A stretch of 64,000 nucleotides of DNA from Diphasiastrum complanatum (Eukaryota > Streptophyta > Lycopodiopsida > Lycopodiales > Lycopodiaceae), in NCBI GenBank assembly GCA_029204225.1, contig CM055093.1:35554870-35618869 (forward strand), read 5' to 3'. The position numbers and the translations under genes are program-made. Below the pieces are notes generated by a model. That model made no database searches. It saw only the letters and a list, made by a program, of their open reading frames with translations, and was not told the origin of the DNA. Within the stretch, counting starts at the first letter, position 1. Each line of letters begins with the position of its first letter. Of the stretch, positions 11,714-22,722 are shown one piece after another.

Positions 11714-12638
11714 CTTTTTGGTACATCAATGCTTATATATGTATTATAATATCCAGTGTATGCTTTCTAGGCCCAAAAGGAGCTATTAGCCTTAAGAATA
11801 AGGCGATTCTCTCTTTAGGTCCTCCAAAGTACTTGAATAGGATAGTAGGCCAACAAGGGCCCAAATACACTTAATAAGACATAACATGGCTAACTATCCT
11901 CTAAGATAGTTATGTCTAGTTAAGTTAGGGGATTGTCTATACGTAGGCAAGCGACATCACTTTTGGAATCTTTTGGCTCAATTGTAATTGAGAGAAGTTG
12001 GAGCTCCATCTCCTCTTCCTCCTTTGTGAATGTGAACCTTGGGATCTTGATCTTAAGAAAATTCTCATAGCATTATCACCATGAAACACAAGTTTTTATG
12101 TGCACATTCATGAAGTTTAAGCTAGCCAAAATCAAGTTAGAACACCTTAAACATGATGACTAATGGCTTATATATCAAACATTAGAAATTCCTATCATCA
12201 AAATCTACCAATGTAAGGTTGACCATGCAATCAGGTCATAAATGTTTTGTAACCAACCATTCATAGCAATACTGCCATCTCACCCCTGTGCAATAGACCT
12301 ATGGAACACCATCAATATTTTGAGGCTTCCATATGACATCTCATAGCCCAACACTTTATTTCAACCCTTGCATACTTACATCTTGAGTCTAGGATATCTT
12401 CTTTTTTGGAGAAGTGATCTTCAACATCCAGTTTTGATGACATTATGACTTGATGAAGCTGCCGACATGTTATATTGTCATCTACTTTACTTAGCAATTT
12501 TGTATTAGTCATTTATTGCTATAGCATACTTGAATTGTACACGACAATGGTAAATGACTAAAAGGGGCCTAAATGCTCATAAATGGTGCAAGCCAAGTAG
12601 TGGACCATTTTTTAACGTGAATAGGGCTAAATGACATG
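11714..12638. other. Spacer between two family B LTRs, no gene recognised
   Basis: AT-rich sequence between the 3' LTR of one Copia and the 5' LTR of the next. No protein, RNA or transposon motif was recognised. Confidence 0.4.
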
Positions 12639-13336
12639 TGTGAAGAATTGCCAAAAATTGGCAAATCTAGCTTGATAAAAAACCATGTAGTATAATGTAA
12701 ATTTTGTACATAAGTGGATTCCACACATGTGAGGCCAAGGTGCCACATGGCAATCCACTCCTAATGTAGGTTAGGTCAAGTCCATAGGGTTGGTCATGTC
12801 ATTTTGGTAGTGATTCCTAGTTTATAGGACCTAAATCCTAGATTTAAGGTAAAAACTGACCAGTTAGCTATCTATCAAGCATGACTCTAGGAAATAGACT
12901 AGGGTTTCATTTTAGGGCAAAAAGGCTGAGTTAACTTTCTTATTACATGTTGGAAATCCACCTAAATTCACAAAGAGAGTAAAATTTTCTATGTATTCCA
13001 AGCTCCCATAGTGAAAAGATAGATTATTTTTGGAGCTCATTGGCAATCTCAAGCTAGTTCACTATGTACGTTGAGTTTTTGTGATCCAAATGCAACCAAA
13101 TCAATTTCTACTTGTTTCTCAGCTTTAAGGCCGTACTAAATCTTGTAGTACACATGTGTGGGCTCGTATTTCAATGTTGATCAATGCTTTTGATTGTTAA
13201 TGCTTGTTTGTCAAATTGCCAATCTAGATCAACTTTTTTGTGTCTAGTTTTTTGATAGATTGTTAAGCAAGCATCCAATCACTCTTGTGGATCTTTTGTA
13301 GATCCATTTATGGTCCTAAAGTATAGTACTTTCACA
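12639..13336 (+). mobile_element. 5' LTR of Copia family B, copy 2
   Basis: Starts TGTGAAGAATTGCC and ends TAGTACTTTCACA, immediately followed by a tRNA-Met PBS. About 698 bp, homologous to 11039-11713. It carries CACACATGTGAGG (about 12722) and ACACATGTGTGGGC (about 13149), forms of a palindrome shared with other LTRs in the window. Confidence 0.8.
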
Positions 13337-13348
13337 TGGTATCAGATC
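13337..13348 (+). promoter_or_regulatory. Copia primer-binding site
   Basis: TGGTATCAGATC directly abuts the LTR end and is a one-base variant of the initiator tRNA-Met PBS. It sets the plus orientation of this element. Confidence 0.8.
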
Positions 13349-13769
13349 CAAGTACAAAAGCATAAGCCATTGATCTAATGCAAATCCAATTTTAGCAAAT
13401 TTGGTGCTAAAAAACTAGTATTGAGAGGGCAAGCTAGAATCTTGATTTTGGTGAGGAGATTTGATCCCAAAATTGGTAGGGGTCCAAATCCATACTGTCC
13501 ACATGTGTGGGCACCTCTGAACGTGCATTTAATGCATGGTATTCATTTGATCCAAAGAAATTCAATTTGTGAGCTTTTGATGTAATTTTTGGTGGAAATC
13601 TTAGGATAAGCTACCAAGATTGAGTGCCATTGATTAGATTTGACATAGGGTCATGAGATCTAATTAATCTAGGATGAAATTAGGTCCTCTTAACTTGTTT
13701 TACAGGTCTTGAAAGTGCATCAAAAAGTGTGAGGGAGATCTAGTCATGTTATTGTCCAAAAATAGCCAA

Positions 13770-14115
13770 AATTGGCAAGATTTGATTGTAAGTAGATTTC
13801 ACATCATCTTATCTTCATTCCAACTTTGTGAGGGAGTGTTATAACTGAGAATATAAGTCCATTTGTTGGATTAGAAATCTAATTTGAGTGAAACACTACA
13901 AGAGAGAGACTTTAGTGAGTTTCTAGACACAATCAAATCCATTTCTTGGCAAGATTTGTTTCAAAGTAGTTTTCACTTCATCTTATCTTCATTCCGGCTT
14001 TGTGAGGGAGTGATAGAACTGTGATTACAGGTCCATTTGTTGGATTAGAAATCAAATTTGAGTGAAACATAGCAAGTGTGAGACCTTTGTGAGTTTCAAG
14101 TCAATCAAACCTATT
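13770..14115 (+). repeat. Tandem duplication (about 175 bp) in Copia 5' leader
   Basis: Two copies of a unit containing TCATCTTATCTTCATTCC, TTTGTGAGGGAGTG and CATTTGTTGGATTAGAAATC lie in tandem, with the shared marker at about 13800 and 13975. They are in the untranslated leader between PBS and gag and have diverged by several bases and small indels. Confidence 0.7.
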
Positions 14116-14117
14116 TC

Positions 14118-14411
14118 TTGTTTGTAGAAGTAACTAGTAAGATGGGATATGCTAGAGCATACCTTCTAGAAGCTAGTGGGAGATTGAATTCTACAAATTA
14201 CGCTATTTGGAAGGTTAGGATGGAGTCACTTTTGGTGCTCCAAGACCTTTACAAGTTTCTGATTGAGGATGAAGATGAACCTCTAGGTGCACAGAAATTA
14301 GTGAGATACAAAAAGAGATCCAGGCTAGCACTTCATTGTGTGAAAATGAATGTGAGCAATGATCTTTTGAGGGAAGTATCATCATGTAAAAGTGCTAAAG
14401 AGGCTTGGGAG
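14118..14411 (+). pseudogene. Copia Gag N-terminus, cut by an insertion
   Basis: Opens at ATG 14118. LNSTNYAIWKVRMESLL is the standard start of Copia Gag, followed by RLALHCVKMNVSNDLL and KSAKEAWE. The frame runs about 98 codons and is then cut at 14412 by the LTR of another element just after the KEAWE motif. The rest of this Copia is not found on the other side within the window. It is preceded by a matching LTR, PBS and leader, so it was a 5'-complete element before the insertion. Confidence 0.82.
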
Positions 14412-14882
14412 TGTAGAGACCTGAAAAATTGCCCCTAAGATGAGGATAGGAGAACACAATAAGAGAGACAATGGAGCCAAACCGCCCAACCAATCCTAGA
14501 TCAAACCTAGCCCCCAAGCCATGCCATGTGAAGCAAGAGGAGAAGAGAGAAACTAGTGACCTAAACCCAATATGTCGACGGGAGAATCCCCAACTCATTA
14601 TATAGAGAGTAGAGTCCTGTGCATGAAACCATGCAACCCCCATGCAGGTCAACTATAAATAGATCACATCTCTTCATGCAGTCTTCTTGCCTATATCCGT
14701 CACACAGACATGCAATACTCCATATGTCTCAATTAGAGTGTCTGGGTCCTCTCAAGGTTATTAGTCACAAACTGGCCTTGACATGGAATTAAATCACGGC
14801 GTGACCAACAATCTCGAATACTGGAGGGCCGGTCTACCATATTAGGACTATTCCAAGTCCTTAACCGAATATGGCCATAACA
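14412..14882 (-). mobile_element. LTR of LARD-like family F, copy 1 (3' LTR)
   Basis: Starts TGTAGAGACC and ends GGCCATAACA. It is clearly homologous to the LTRs at 46957-47434 and 51617-52090. The adjoining TTCTTCTCTCCTT is a minus-strand polypurine tract, so this is the 3' LTR of an element whose body extends to the right. It sits inside the Copia gag above. Confidence 0.8.
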
Positions 14883-17060
14883 TTCTTCTCTCCTTAAACT
14901 GCTTCTATCCTTAGAAGCTCCTCAAAACATGAAAGAATTATAAGAACAGTTCCTTTAACTTTCAATATTAACCGAGGAAATCATTATTCTTAGTCTGACT
15001 TCCATATCAAACAAGTACTCAGAGATAAACCTACTTCCAATCATTAATCTCTATTCTGGAGTACGACTCAAGTTTGAAAAGTGTACTAAGCAATAAATTT
15101 CTCAACTAGGTTACACTCAACACAAGTTAGTAACATCACCTTCATGTAAAACATCACATGAACCACTCAGTGAAATATTCCCTAGCCTAAGAGATTAAAG
15201 TTAAAGAAAAATAATAATAATTACAGTATGAAATTATCCACAAACTCTGACAGACTATTTATAAAAAACTTCCAAATACAACTATCCTTAGAGTCCAATT
15301 CTAAGATATGATAATTCATTCAACTAGAATCTCTAGGAGAATCATTAAGATATAGAATGATTAACACTGAACTCCGAGTATTCCAGATACTCTTTTGAGT
15401 TAAATGCTCATGTTTCTAGCACCAAATACAAGAAAATAACATTCATTCATCTTAATAGACTTGTCTGTCTCCTATGATAACTGAGATCCAATCAATGAAG
15501 AACTGTACTCAAGCATCTGCAGACCATAAACTGTAGTAGAATAGCATCCACTAGATAAATTGAATTTTCCACAAGTAAAATACTTAAAAAAAGACTAGAG
15601 TAGAGAGATTCAAAATACTGATTTGAATTCTTACTCAATTAATAGACCAAGACTTAATCGTCACACTTAAGAATCATCACAATTTCGAATAATCTTCTGA
15701 CAATAATTAAGTATCTATTTATGATCCGTCAATCATAAATATTTAGATTCGTATGATTCGTCAATCATAATTTTCTAGAATCCAAATTATACTTAATCAT
15801 TTATAGGATACTAGAGTATATGTCCAACATAACTCAGGAAAAATAAGAATCATTCCAAAATCTTTCCATTAAGAAAACACTGGATTTAGGAATATTCTTC
15901 AAACATGATTCTTTAACTGAAGTGCAAGATTTAAGTTCTATAAACCATTGGTAATTAAAGATTGAACGTATACCAAAATGATAATCATCTTCAAATACAA
16001 AAGAACTTTAGATTACAATCTAGAATCAAATCTAGATATCCAAAGTCCTGCTGAATATCGATTCAATTATTATTCTTGGATTCATAATGATTCGCTATCC
16101 AATCGAGCTCTCTGGGATACAACCACTAATGAGCTGATTCTATCTCTTAACTAAGGAATACTCCATCCCAAGAATATTGTATATCCAATGCACATAATTT
16201 TAACTGATGAACCCAAATGATTTACTAATCATGCGTCTTACAAGCGATATAATTCAAAAAAGCATTAGTTCCTGGTGAATTCTCTTCACATTGATCGTTT
16301 TACCAATTAACTTCATCTTGGAGTAATCAACTACTCAAGTTAATTGCCAATGATTTCAAAATCTCAAATGTCTAGGTGAAGAATTTAATTATACTACTAT
16401 GACACCACATTTAGATCCTTACCCAAATCATTTATAAGTTAATCCATATCTTCTATACAAAGATTTGTTAACTCTGCAAGTATCTGTCAAAACAATACTT
16501 GATCATCTGTCTATGTTCACCGACTAGGTTAAGTGCACCAAATAACCCTAGTAACCAGGAATACACAGTAGATTCATACAAGACTAATCGTGCACATATG
16601 TGAATAACCTCACTATGACCCAGTACATAAACACATTCTTATTTGGCAGATTCCTCCAGAATCCACATATGTTACTCACATATCTCACTGAGATCTTGTA
16701 ACTCAACTACAAAATAATTTCTATTTCTCATGAGTAAATAACATATCCGAGAAATCTCTGAGACGAATAACCTTCAATCTCAGCAGCTTTCCAATCCAAC
16801 TTACCTTCTAATTACATAATTCCTTCCACTCAATCAACCCCTCACTGATCCTAGTATCAAAGCTAAGATTAAGTTGATCCAATACAGAATTCTCAGACTT
16901 AAAGAATTGATCAAACTTACTTCTATTCCAATCAAAATGGAATTGAAAACCTTTGACCTTTTACTGTACTAATTATAGATAAGGATTCAAATATCAAATC
17001 CAGATTGTCCACACAATCCCTAGAGAATTCCTCTTATTCAAAAAGTCCCAATTAGGTATC
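14883..17060 (-). mobile_element. Internal noncoding region of family F, copy 1
   Basis: From the PPT to about 15760 this follows the internal region of the complete copy (47435-48330) nearly base for base with small indels. Beyond that the two copies are not alignable by eye. No protein motif or long ORF appears on either strand, as expected for a large retrotransposon derivative mobilised in trans. The right LTR and PBS of this copy are not present before the next element, so it is truncated. Confidence 0.65.
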
Positions 17061-17489
17061 TTACTCTGGCGTGTGAAGGGACTTGTGGACTCCTGTCAGC
17101 CAGTCTTGGTCGACCCACGCTTGGAATCTGCGCGTCCAGGGATCGCCAAGGAAGGCAGCTCGGTAATAGACACGAGCGACTGGCAGCTGATCTTCGACTT
17201 TGGCGGAAGCTAGCACCGTATTAGGATCAAAGAATATGGAGGGAAGAAAATTATCCCATTTGGTTTCAATCCCCATTAAATCCTCTAAGTCTTGGGCGTA
17301 AGTGGCTGTCGCGCAGACTGTTGGATCAGGACAGTTGAAATATTTACTGGCGAATATGGTGAGAGTCTTTAGGCGTCTACATCCGTATTCCAACCATGCT
17401 TTGATGGAATCTTTGGCCAATTGAAATTTTGAATCGTGATCTTGTCTAAAGGGGTGTCGCATTCCGCCCATTTGGATCATCGTGTGCAT
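17061..17489 (-). CDS. Unrecognised ORF, 142 aa
   Basis: An ATG-started minus-strand ORF that is notably GC-richer than its surroundings. It contains a Trp-rich C-terminal half (FLGDPWTRRFQAWVDQDW), a RVYYRAAF segment and an acidic DLEDLMGIE stretch. The frame seems to extend further upstream (toward 17530) without the ATG. I do not recognise a family. It lies between the truncated LARD copy and a Copia RT fragment, so it may be a gag-like ORF of the LARD family or a captured host exon. I cannot tell which. Confidence 0.35.
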   Translation of the reverse strand: MHTMIQMGGMRHPFRQDHDSKFQLAKDSIKAWLEYGCRRLKTLTIFASKYFNCPDPTVCATATYAQDLEDLMGIETKWDNFLPSIFFDPNTVLASAKVEDQLPVARVYYRAAFLGDPWTRRFQAWVDQDWLTGVHKSLHTPE

Positions 17490-17599
17490 GTCAAAAAGTG
17501 CGCGTTCACCCGTAGTTGTTGCGAACTTGTCACATAGGCCCTGATGGCCGTAGGGTCTCTTTCAAAGAGTTGCTGATGCCACTCTGGTTGTGGTTGGAG

Positions 17600-18950
17600 G
17601 GCGGTTCGATCGATACAGATACTCTCTCATCTGCTCCTCTTCTTGCTTGGTCTGGGGACATTGGTCCTTTGACAAATGCAAGCCTGGATCCATTGGTGAG
17701 TGAGCTATTTTACAGTTCATTAAACTGTATCTTTTAAGTACATTGTGAAGATACCTTTGTTGAGTGATGTAAATAAGTCGTTTTGCTCTGTCTCTGTGGA
17801 TCTGAATTCCTAGACTAAAAAGAGCTTTGCCCAAACTAGTCATGTCGAACTTTGAAAACAACATCTGCTTCGAATCCTTGACCATATTGGTATTGTTGCT
17901 GAAGAGCAACGTATCATCCACATATAAGGTGATGATCATGAAGGATTGCTGCACTGACTTGGAATAGACGTTGCAATCAGCAGTGCTTGGTTTAGGGTTT
18001 AGGGTCAATGAGGAATGTGTTGATCCTCTGAAACCAAGCTCTGGCAGACTGTTTCAAGCCGTACGGTGCTTTGTGGAGTTTACGGACATGATTCTTCATA
18101 CCTTCCAGAACGTATCCTTCGGGTTGGATTATGTAGATATCTTCTTGTATGACTCTATTCAGATAGGCTGTTTGTACATCAAGTTGATGCACTTCGAGGT
18201 CGGCAGCTGCAACATAAGACATGAGCATTCGGATCGACGAATGTTTGACTGCTGGACTGAAAGTCTCGCTGTAGTCGACATTGAGGATCTGAGTGAATCC
18301 TCGTGCTACCAGTCTTGTCTTCCTTCGATCAATTGCTCCGTTGGCATTGTATTTGATCTTAAAGATCCATTTGCAATCAATGATATTGTAGCCAATAGGA
18401 GCTTTGACTAATGACCATGTCTGGTTCTTGATCAGAGAGGAATACTCTCTGTCCATAGCTTCTCTCCAGAGATCAGAGTCTGGTTGGCTGAGTGCCTCTT
18501 CGACTGTAGTCGGTTCCTGTATCAAGAGACATGCAGACTCAGGAGTATACCTTGTGGGCTGTGTGTGCACTCGGCTTGATCTTCTGGGAGGATTTGACTG
18601 ATAAACTGCTTCTGGGACTTGTTGCTGGGTAGCAGCAACATCTTCGTCTGATTCGCTGTCTCGAAGTGGGTCGACAATGGACACGCTTGAGCTAGAAGCT
18701 CGGACTGTCGTGTCAGCGGCAGGTGATGAAGGTTCTCCTGGAGCAATATCCTTGTCTTTGAGGTCGATGAACTGATCCTCGATAAAGACTGTATCCCGAC
18801 TATACAAGATTTGCTAGGTATCAAGATCATACAGCTTATAAGTATTATTAGATGAAGTATATCCGATCAGGATTGTCTTGAGACCTTGGAAGTCCAATTT
18901 CTTCCTCGTGTCCTTTGGGATCTGTGCGTTAGAACCTTGGTCTCATAAGC
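17600..18950 (-). pseudogene. Copia integrase C-terminus and reverse transcriptase, minus strand
   Basis: The integrase tail (KTILIGYTSSNNTYKLYD near 18820-18880) leads through a linker into RT. WREAMDREYSSLIKNQTW, DCKWIFKIKYN and RLVARGFTQ lie between 18440 and 18280, then DVQTAYL near 18175. A frame shift follows near 18000, and YVDD is at about 17910-17921. RT breaks off after KDQCPQTKQEEEQM near 17630, so the thumb and RNase H are lost. It is continuous with the gag-protease segment on its right. Confidence 0.8.
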
Positions 18951-20190
18951 AATATCTGAAATGTTAGCACTCTCCCTAGAATCTAGTTTGTACAACTTTC
19001 CAATTCTAGATCCTCTAGCAATAACTTCATTTTCTCTTGAGACTATACACTTGTCAACATGAAACTTAACATCCAATCCACTATCAAACAACTGTCCTAC
19101 ACTAATGAGATTTTTGGTTAGTCTAGGTACATAAAGTACATCATGCAAACAATTTTTTTTTGATGATGATGCATGCAGTGGAATACTACCTATTCCTTCA
19201 ATTCTACACTCTACATCATTAGCAGTATAGATTGATCTTTTTGCACCTAGATATGGCATGAGACTTGTGAAAGAGTTTCTAGAACTAGACATATGTGAAC
19301 TAGCCCCACTATCTATCCACCATATTTCTTCATTCTTGAAAGGAAAAGATGAAAAACTAGACATCATTAAAGAATACTCTCTTTCACTCTCAACACCTTC
19401 ACACTCATCCTCATTAGTAAGGTTAGCTTGCTTAGATTGGTTTTTCTTCTTGAAACAATTTGATGCATAGTGGCCTTTCTTGCCACAAAAAAAACATTTG
19501 ATCTTTGATAGCTTCTTCTTGCCACTGGATGTTGTAGCTTGTGAGGATTGATCCTCACCACCTTCTTTGGCTTTGTCCTTCTTGAAGTGTTGTTGACCTT
19601 TGCCCTTGCCTCTTGACTTGTCCTTGGTGAAGAGTGCTTTGTCATCTCCACCATCTTTCAATGAAAGTCTGTTGATCCTCAGTATCTTGTTCTCTTGTCT
19701 GCTTTCTTCAACAATGAGAACACGTTGAAGTGTCTCCAAGGATGGAAGTTCCTCCCTGACAGCATAAGTCTGCACAATATTGTCATACTTATCTCTAAGT
19801 CCATTAAGGACTACTTGAACAAGTTCAGTGTTCTTAAGAGCATCTATAATACTAGCTAACTCTTGATGAAGATCCTTTACTCTCATTACATAAGATGAAG
19901 CACTCTCATCTACTCTCTGATTCTTAGAAAGATTTAGTTTCTAAGTGTAAGCAATCTAGAAGTATTCTTAATTTCATAGATTGTTTTGAGAGTGTCGCAA
20001 GCCTCCTTGGTAGTGGTGCATGTACAGATATCTCTTAACACTTCATTTGTGACATTCATTTCTATGAAATGAAGGGCAATTCTGGTTCTTTTAATGAATG
20101 TTGCAGCTTCATTAGGTGCTACAAGTTCTTCTTCAGCTCCAGTCAGGTTGAGTTTGGGGATCATTATTAGGTAGGGCATAATTTGGGACC
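18951..20190 (-). pseudogene. Copia Gag and protease, minus strand, integrase core deleted
   Basis: Gag begins partway (20165 leftward: RTRIALHFIEMNVTNEVLRDI, KTIYEIKNTSRLLTL). A 340-codon open frame follows at 19886-18867. It has the UBN2 part, a zinc knuckle CFFCGKKGHYASNC (19496-19455) and the protease motif WWIDSGASSHM with catalytic Asp at about 19313. The GAG-pre-integrase KCIVSRENEVIARGSR..GKLYKLD follows. It then jumps directly to the integrase C-terminus near 18950, so the zinc-binding and catalytic core of integrase are absent. No LTRs adjoin either end. Confidence 0.82.
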
Positions 20191-20363
20191 TCATTTTTTT
20201 CTATAAATTTGCTCTGTTGTAATTTTCAACCCTCAAAATATAGAGTTCTCATGGATGGATCAGAATCTAGAAAATTATGACTGTAATGGGTGTTTGTTGA
20301 TCGGATAAAGTTATAATGGCTTCACCCGTATAAAGTTATAATGGCTTCACCCTCTCATCCTGC

Positions 20364-20485
20364 CACTACCACAAATATACCCAACGGGGTTGGCTCAGTT
20401 GGTTGGCTTGGCATCCAAAGTTTCTTTGGTCCCAGGTTCGAGCCTGCCTCCCCTTGGAAACCAAGAAGCACTACCACAAATATAC
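20364..20485 (+). mobile_element. tRNA-derived SINE, copy 1, with 17-bp target duplication
   Basis: The body (20381-20468, about 88 bp) starts CCAACGGGGTTGGCTCAGTT. It contains a pol III box A (TGGCTCAGTTGG) and box B (GGTTCGAGCC) at tRNA-like spacing, and ends in a small hairpin (CTTGG-AAA-CCAAG). It is flanked on both sides by the identical 17-mer CACTACCACAAATATAC (20364-20380 and 20469-20485), the signature of LINE-mediated insertion. There is no poly(A). The perfect duplication suggests a young insertion. Confidence 0.85.
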
Positions 20486-20589
20486 ATTGGATAACATGAC
20501 TATTACAAATATACATTGGATAATATGACGTGATATTATATCCTTACAATGGGTCTCCAAACAATCATCTTTATCTAGTGCTTAAAAAA

Positions 20590-20795
20590 TTGAAAAATAC
20601 GATACATAATTTTCATAGAATTTTTCAAAACAACGATCTGATTGACAAAAAAAATGAGACATCAGGTAGTTACAAGAATTGACAAAAAAAAGTGAGAAAT
20701 ACGATACATAATTTTCATAAATTTTTTCAAAACAATGGTTTTGATTGACAAAAGAAAATGAGACATCATGTCCTTATAGGAATTGACAAAAAAAA
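20590..20795. repeat. Two-copy tandem repeat, period about 102 bp
   Basis: Units share 'atacgatacataattttcat', 'attgacaaaa' and 'gagacatca'. Copies start near 20596 and 20698. The region is AT-rich and noncoding, about 2 kb upstream of the PDR gene. Confidence 0.6.
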
Positions 20796-21148
20796 AAGTG
20801 AGACGTCGTATCCTACAATGAACCTCCGAACAACACTCATATTTGGTCGTACAAAACTTGGAGTATAAGATAAAAATGATTTGATATGAAATTTTCCAAA
20901 AATGGGCTGCAGCAGCAGGTCCGTGCGATGCAATTGCCACAGAGGAGAATCAGAGACTTTGAATGGGCAGTAGTGGAGAGAGCAGCGGGGGTTTCATTGC
21001 AGTGGAAAACGGAGCATCGCAACCAGCCTCCTCATTTGAAGTCAAAAGTTTAGTCAGACGAAACGAAGACCTACACATTCTACTCAACTACCCCCGACTT
21101 TTTCACCTCTCGCTCTCGCACGAGCTAATCTCTGTTGTCCTTTCGTCT

Positions 21149-21155
<7 letters not shown>

Positions 21156-21193
<38 letters not shown>
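21156..21193. repeat. (CT)n microsatellite
   Basis: About 19 dinucleotide repeats. A second tract follows at 21230-21266 and a shorter one near 21858-21881. All are in the noncoding region upstream of the PDR transporter. Confidence 0.95.
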
Positions 21194-21199
<6 letters not shown>

Positions 21200-21224
21200 C
21201 TAGTCACTGAACACAGCCTCCCTT

Positions 21225-21229
<5 letters not shown>

Positions 21230-21266
<37 letters not shown>
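21230..21266. repeat. (CT)n microsatellite
   Basis: About 18 dinucleotide repeats, separated from the preceding tract by 36 bp. It is upstream of the PDR transporter gene. Confidence 0.95.
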
Positions 21267-21269
<3 letters not shown>

Positions 21270-22194
21270 ACTGCATTGATCCACTCGTGTCACTGTAGGG
21301 ATCCACTCGTTATATCTCTTTCTCTCCATGCATCAGAATCTCAGTGTTAATCTTATAAAAAACCCACGAATTATCTTCCAATCCCTACAAGGTTAAAATA
21401 AAACTTTAAAATCTAAAATTTATAACTAAAATCGACTGGTTTTGAACACATAAAAAATTAACAAATTTAAAATCAAGTGATAAAAAATGATTTCAACAAA
21501 TGGGCTGTTTGTATTTGGTAATTTTTTTGTGAGCACTGATTAAGATAGATCTCTCTCTTTTATATAAAACTCATCAATCAAAACTAAAGAAGACAAATAC
21601 AAAAACCCAATTGTTAAAATTCATTTATATATTGTTTTATTTTAGATTTATAGGGTTATTAATGGTTCAAAATGAGATGGTTGTATTATAATGTCAAGTT
21701 TTAAGGTTCTATTTCAACCTTTTATCTTTTTCATAATAGTTTGCTGGGTTTTCTACAAGCATATTTTATAACCTTTTTAACGAGCAATGATAAAACTTTA
21801 AGTTATTAACTGTGTTTGACTAGCCTATATATCTGTATAGCTGACTCGCTCGCGCCCTCTCTCTTTCTCTCTCTCTCTCTCCATATAGAACTGGTATTAA
21901 CTGCCGCGTTGGGTTTGACTAGCAGCCTATATTCCTAGGAAGGAAGGAATTCACAGGAAAATTGAAATCAGTAAGTTATAAGTTGGTTGAGACAGTGACA
22001 ATTGCTTTACTCGGAAAGAGGTGGAAAATCCTTTCATACTGCCGCTCTTGTCAAATGTGGATAGCCCAATAAAAATGGCATGTGTGGAGAATAGTAGCTG
22101 ATGCTGGACTTTCCAATACAACGCGGCCGGATAATAATAACTTCTCAAAATTCAACATACACTCGTTGGTAGAGCTGGCAAGGTCGCAGCACAA

Positions 22195-22345
22195 AGAAGG
22201 GCTCGTAGGTGAAGGGTGATATCAGCTGTATAGAACAACGAACCCGAACTTGTAGGTGAAGGGTGAAATTAGTTGAAAGAGGCTGAGCCAACGAAGTCGA
22301 ACTTGTAGGTGAAGTGTGAAATCAGTTGAAAGAGGCTGAGCTGCA
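22195..22345 (+). repeat. Three-copy tandem repeat upstream of the PDR gene
   Basis: Three units of about 45-53 bp share CGTAGGTGAAGGGTGA or CTTGTAGGTGAAGGGTGAAA, then GTTGAAAGAGGCTGAGC. They lie at about 22200, 22250 and 22303. They end about 375 bp before the PDR start codon, so they fall in the promoter or 5' UTR. The repeats are imperfect. A regulatory role is inference. Confidence 0.7.
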
Positions 22346-22722
22346 TAAAACAAGGAAGGGCAGAGAGTGAGAGAGAGAGCGAGCTATCAAAGCTTCAGCT
22401 TATACCAAAGAGACATATACTCATTACGAAAGAGGTGTGAGCATGTAATGGCAACGGTAGCAGATTGAGCAGATTCATTTCTTGCCATTGAGAACTCTAA
22501 TGTATCTCGATTGAAATCTATTTCGTTACAATTTTTAAAGACCTGTATATTTTTCTTTTGATGAGAAGAAACCTGAGGTGTTGTTAAGCTCGACTCTCAC
22601 TTGTGCTATAGTTTTGATCGGAAAAAACTGCCTTCAAATTGAAGGTGTGATTGATCTTAGTTTGTGAACGCAGTAGGTGTTTTGCAAAAAAGAGTAGGAG
22701 AAAAAGTGTAGTTGCTCCACAG

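Noticed and set aside
20391-20440. Possible tRNA gene from box A and box B
   Set aside because: No cloverleaf arms can be formed at the 3' half, there is no CCA-proximal acceptor pairing, and a second similar copy plus target duplication show it is a SINE.
20963-21298. 111-codon plus-strand frame over CT tracts
   Set aside because: Same artefact: mostly SL repeats, no intron or start context, and no similarity.
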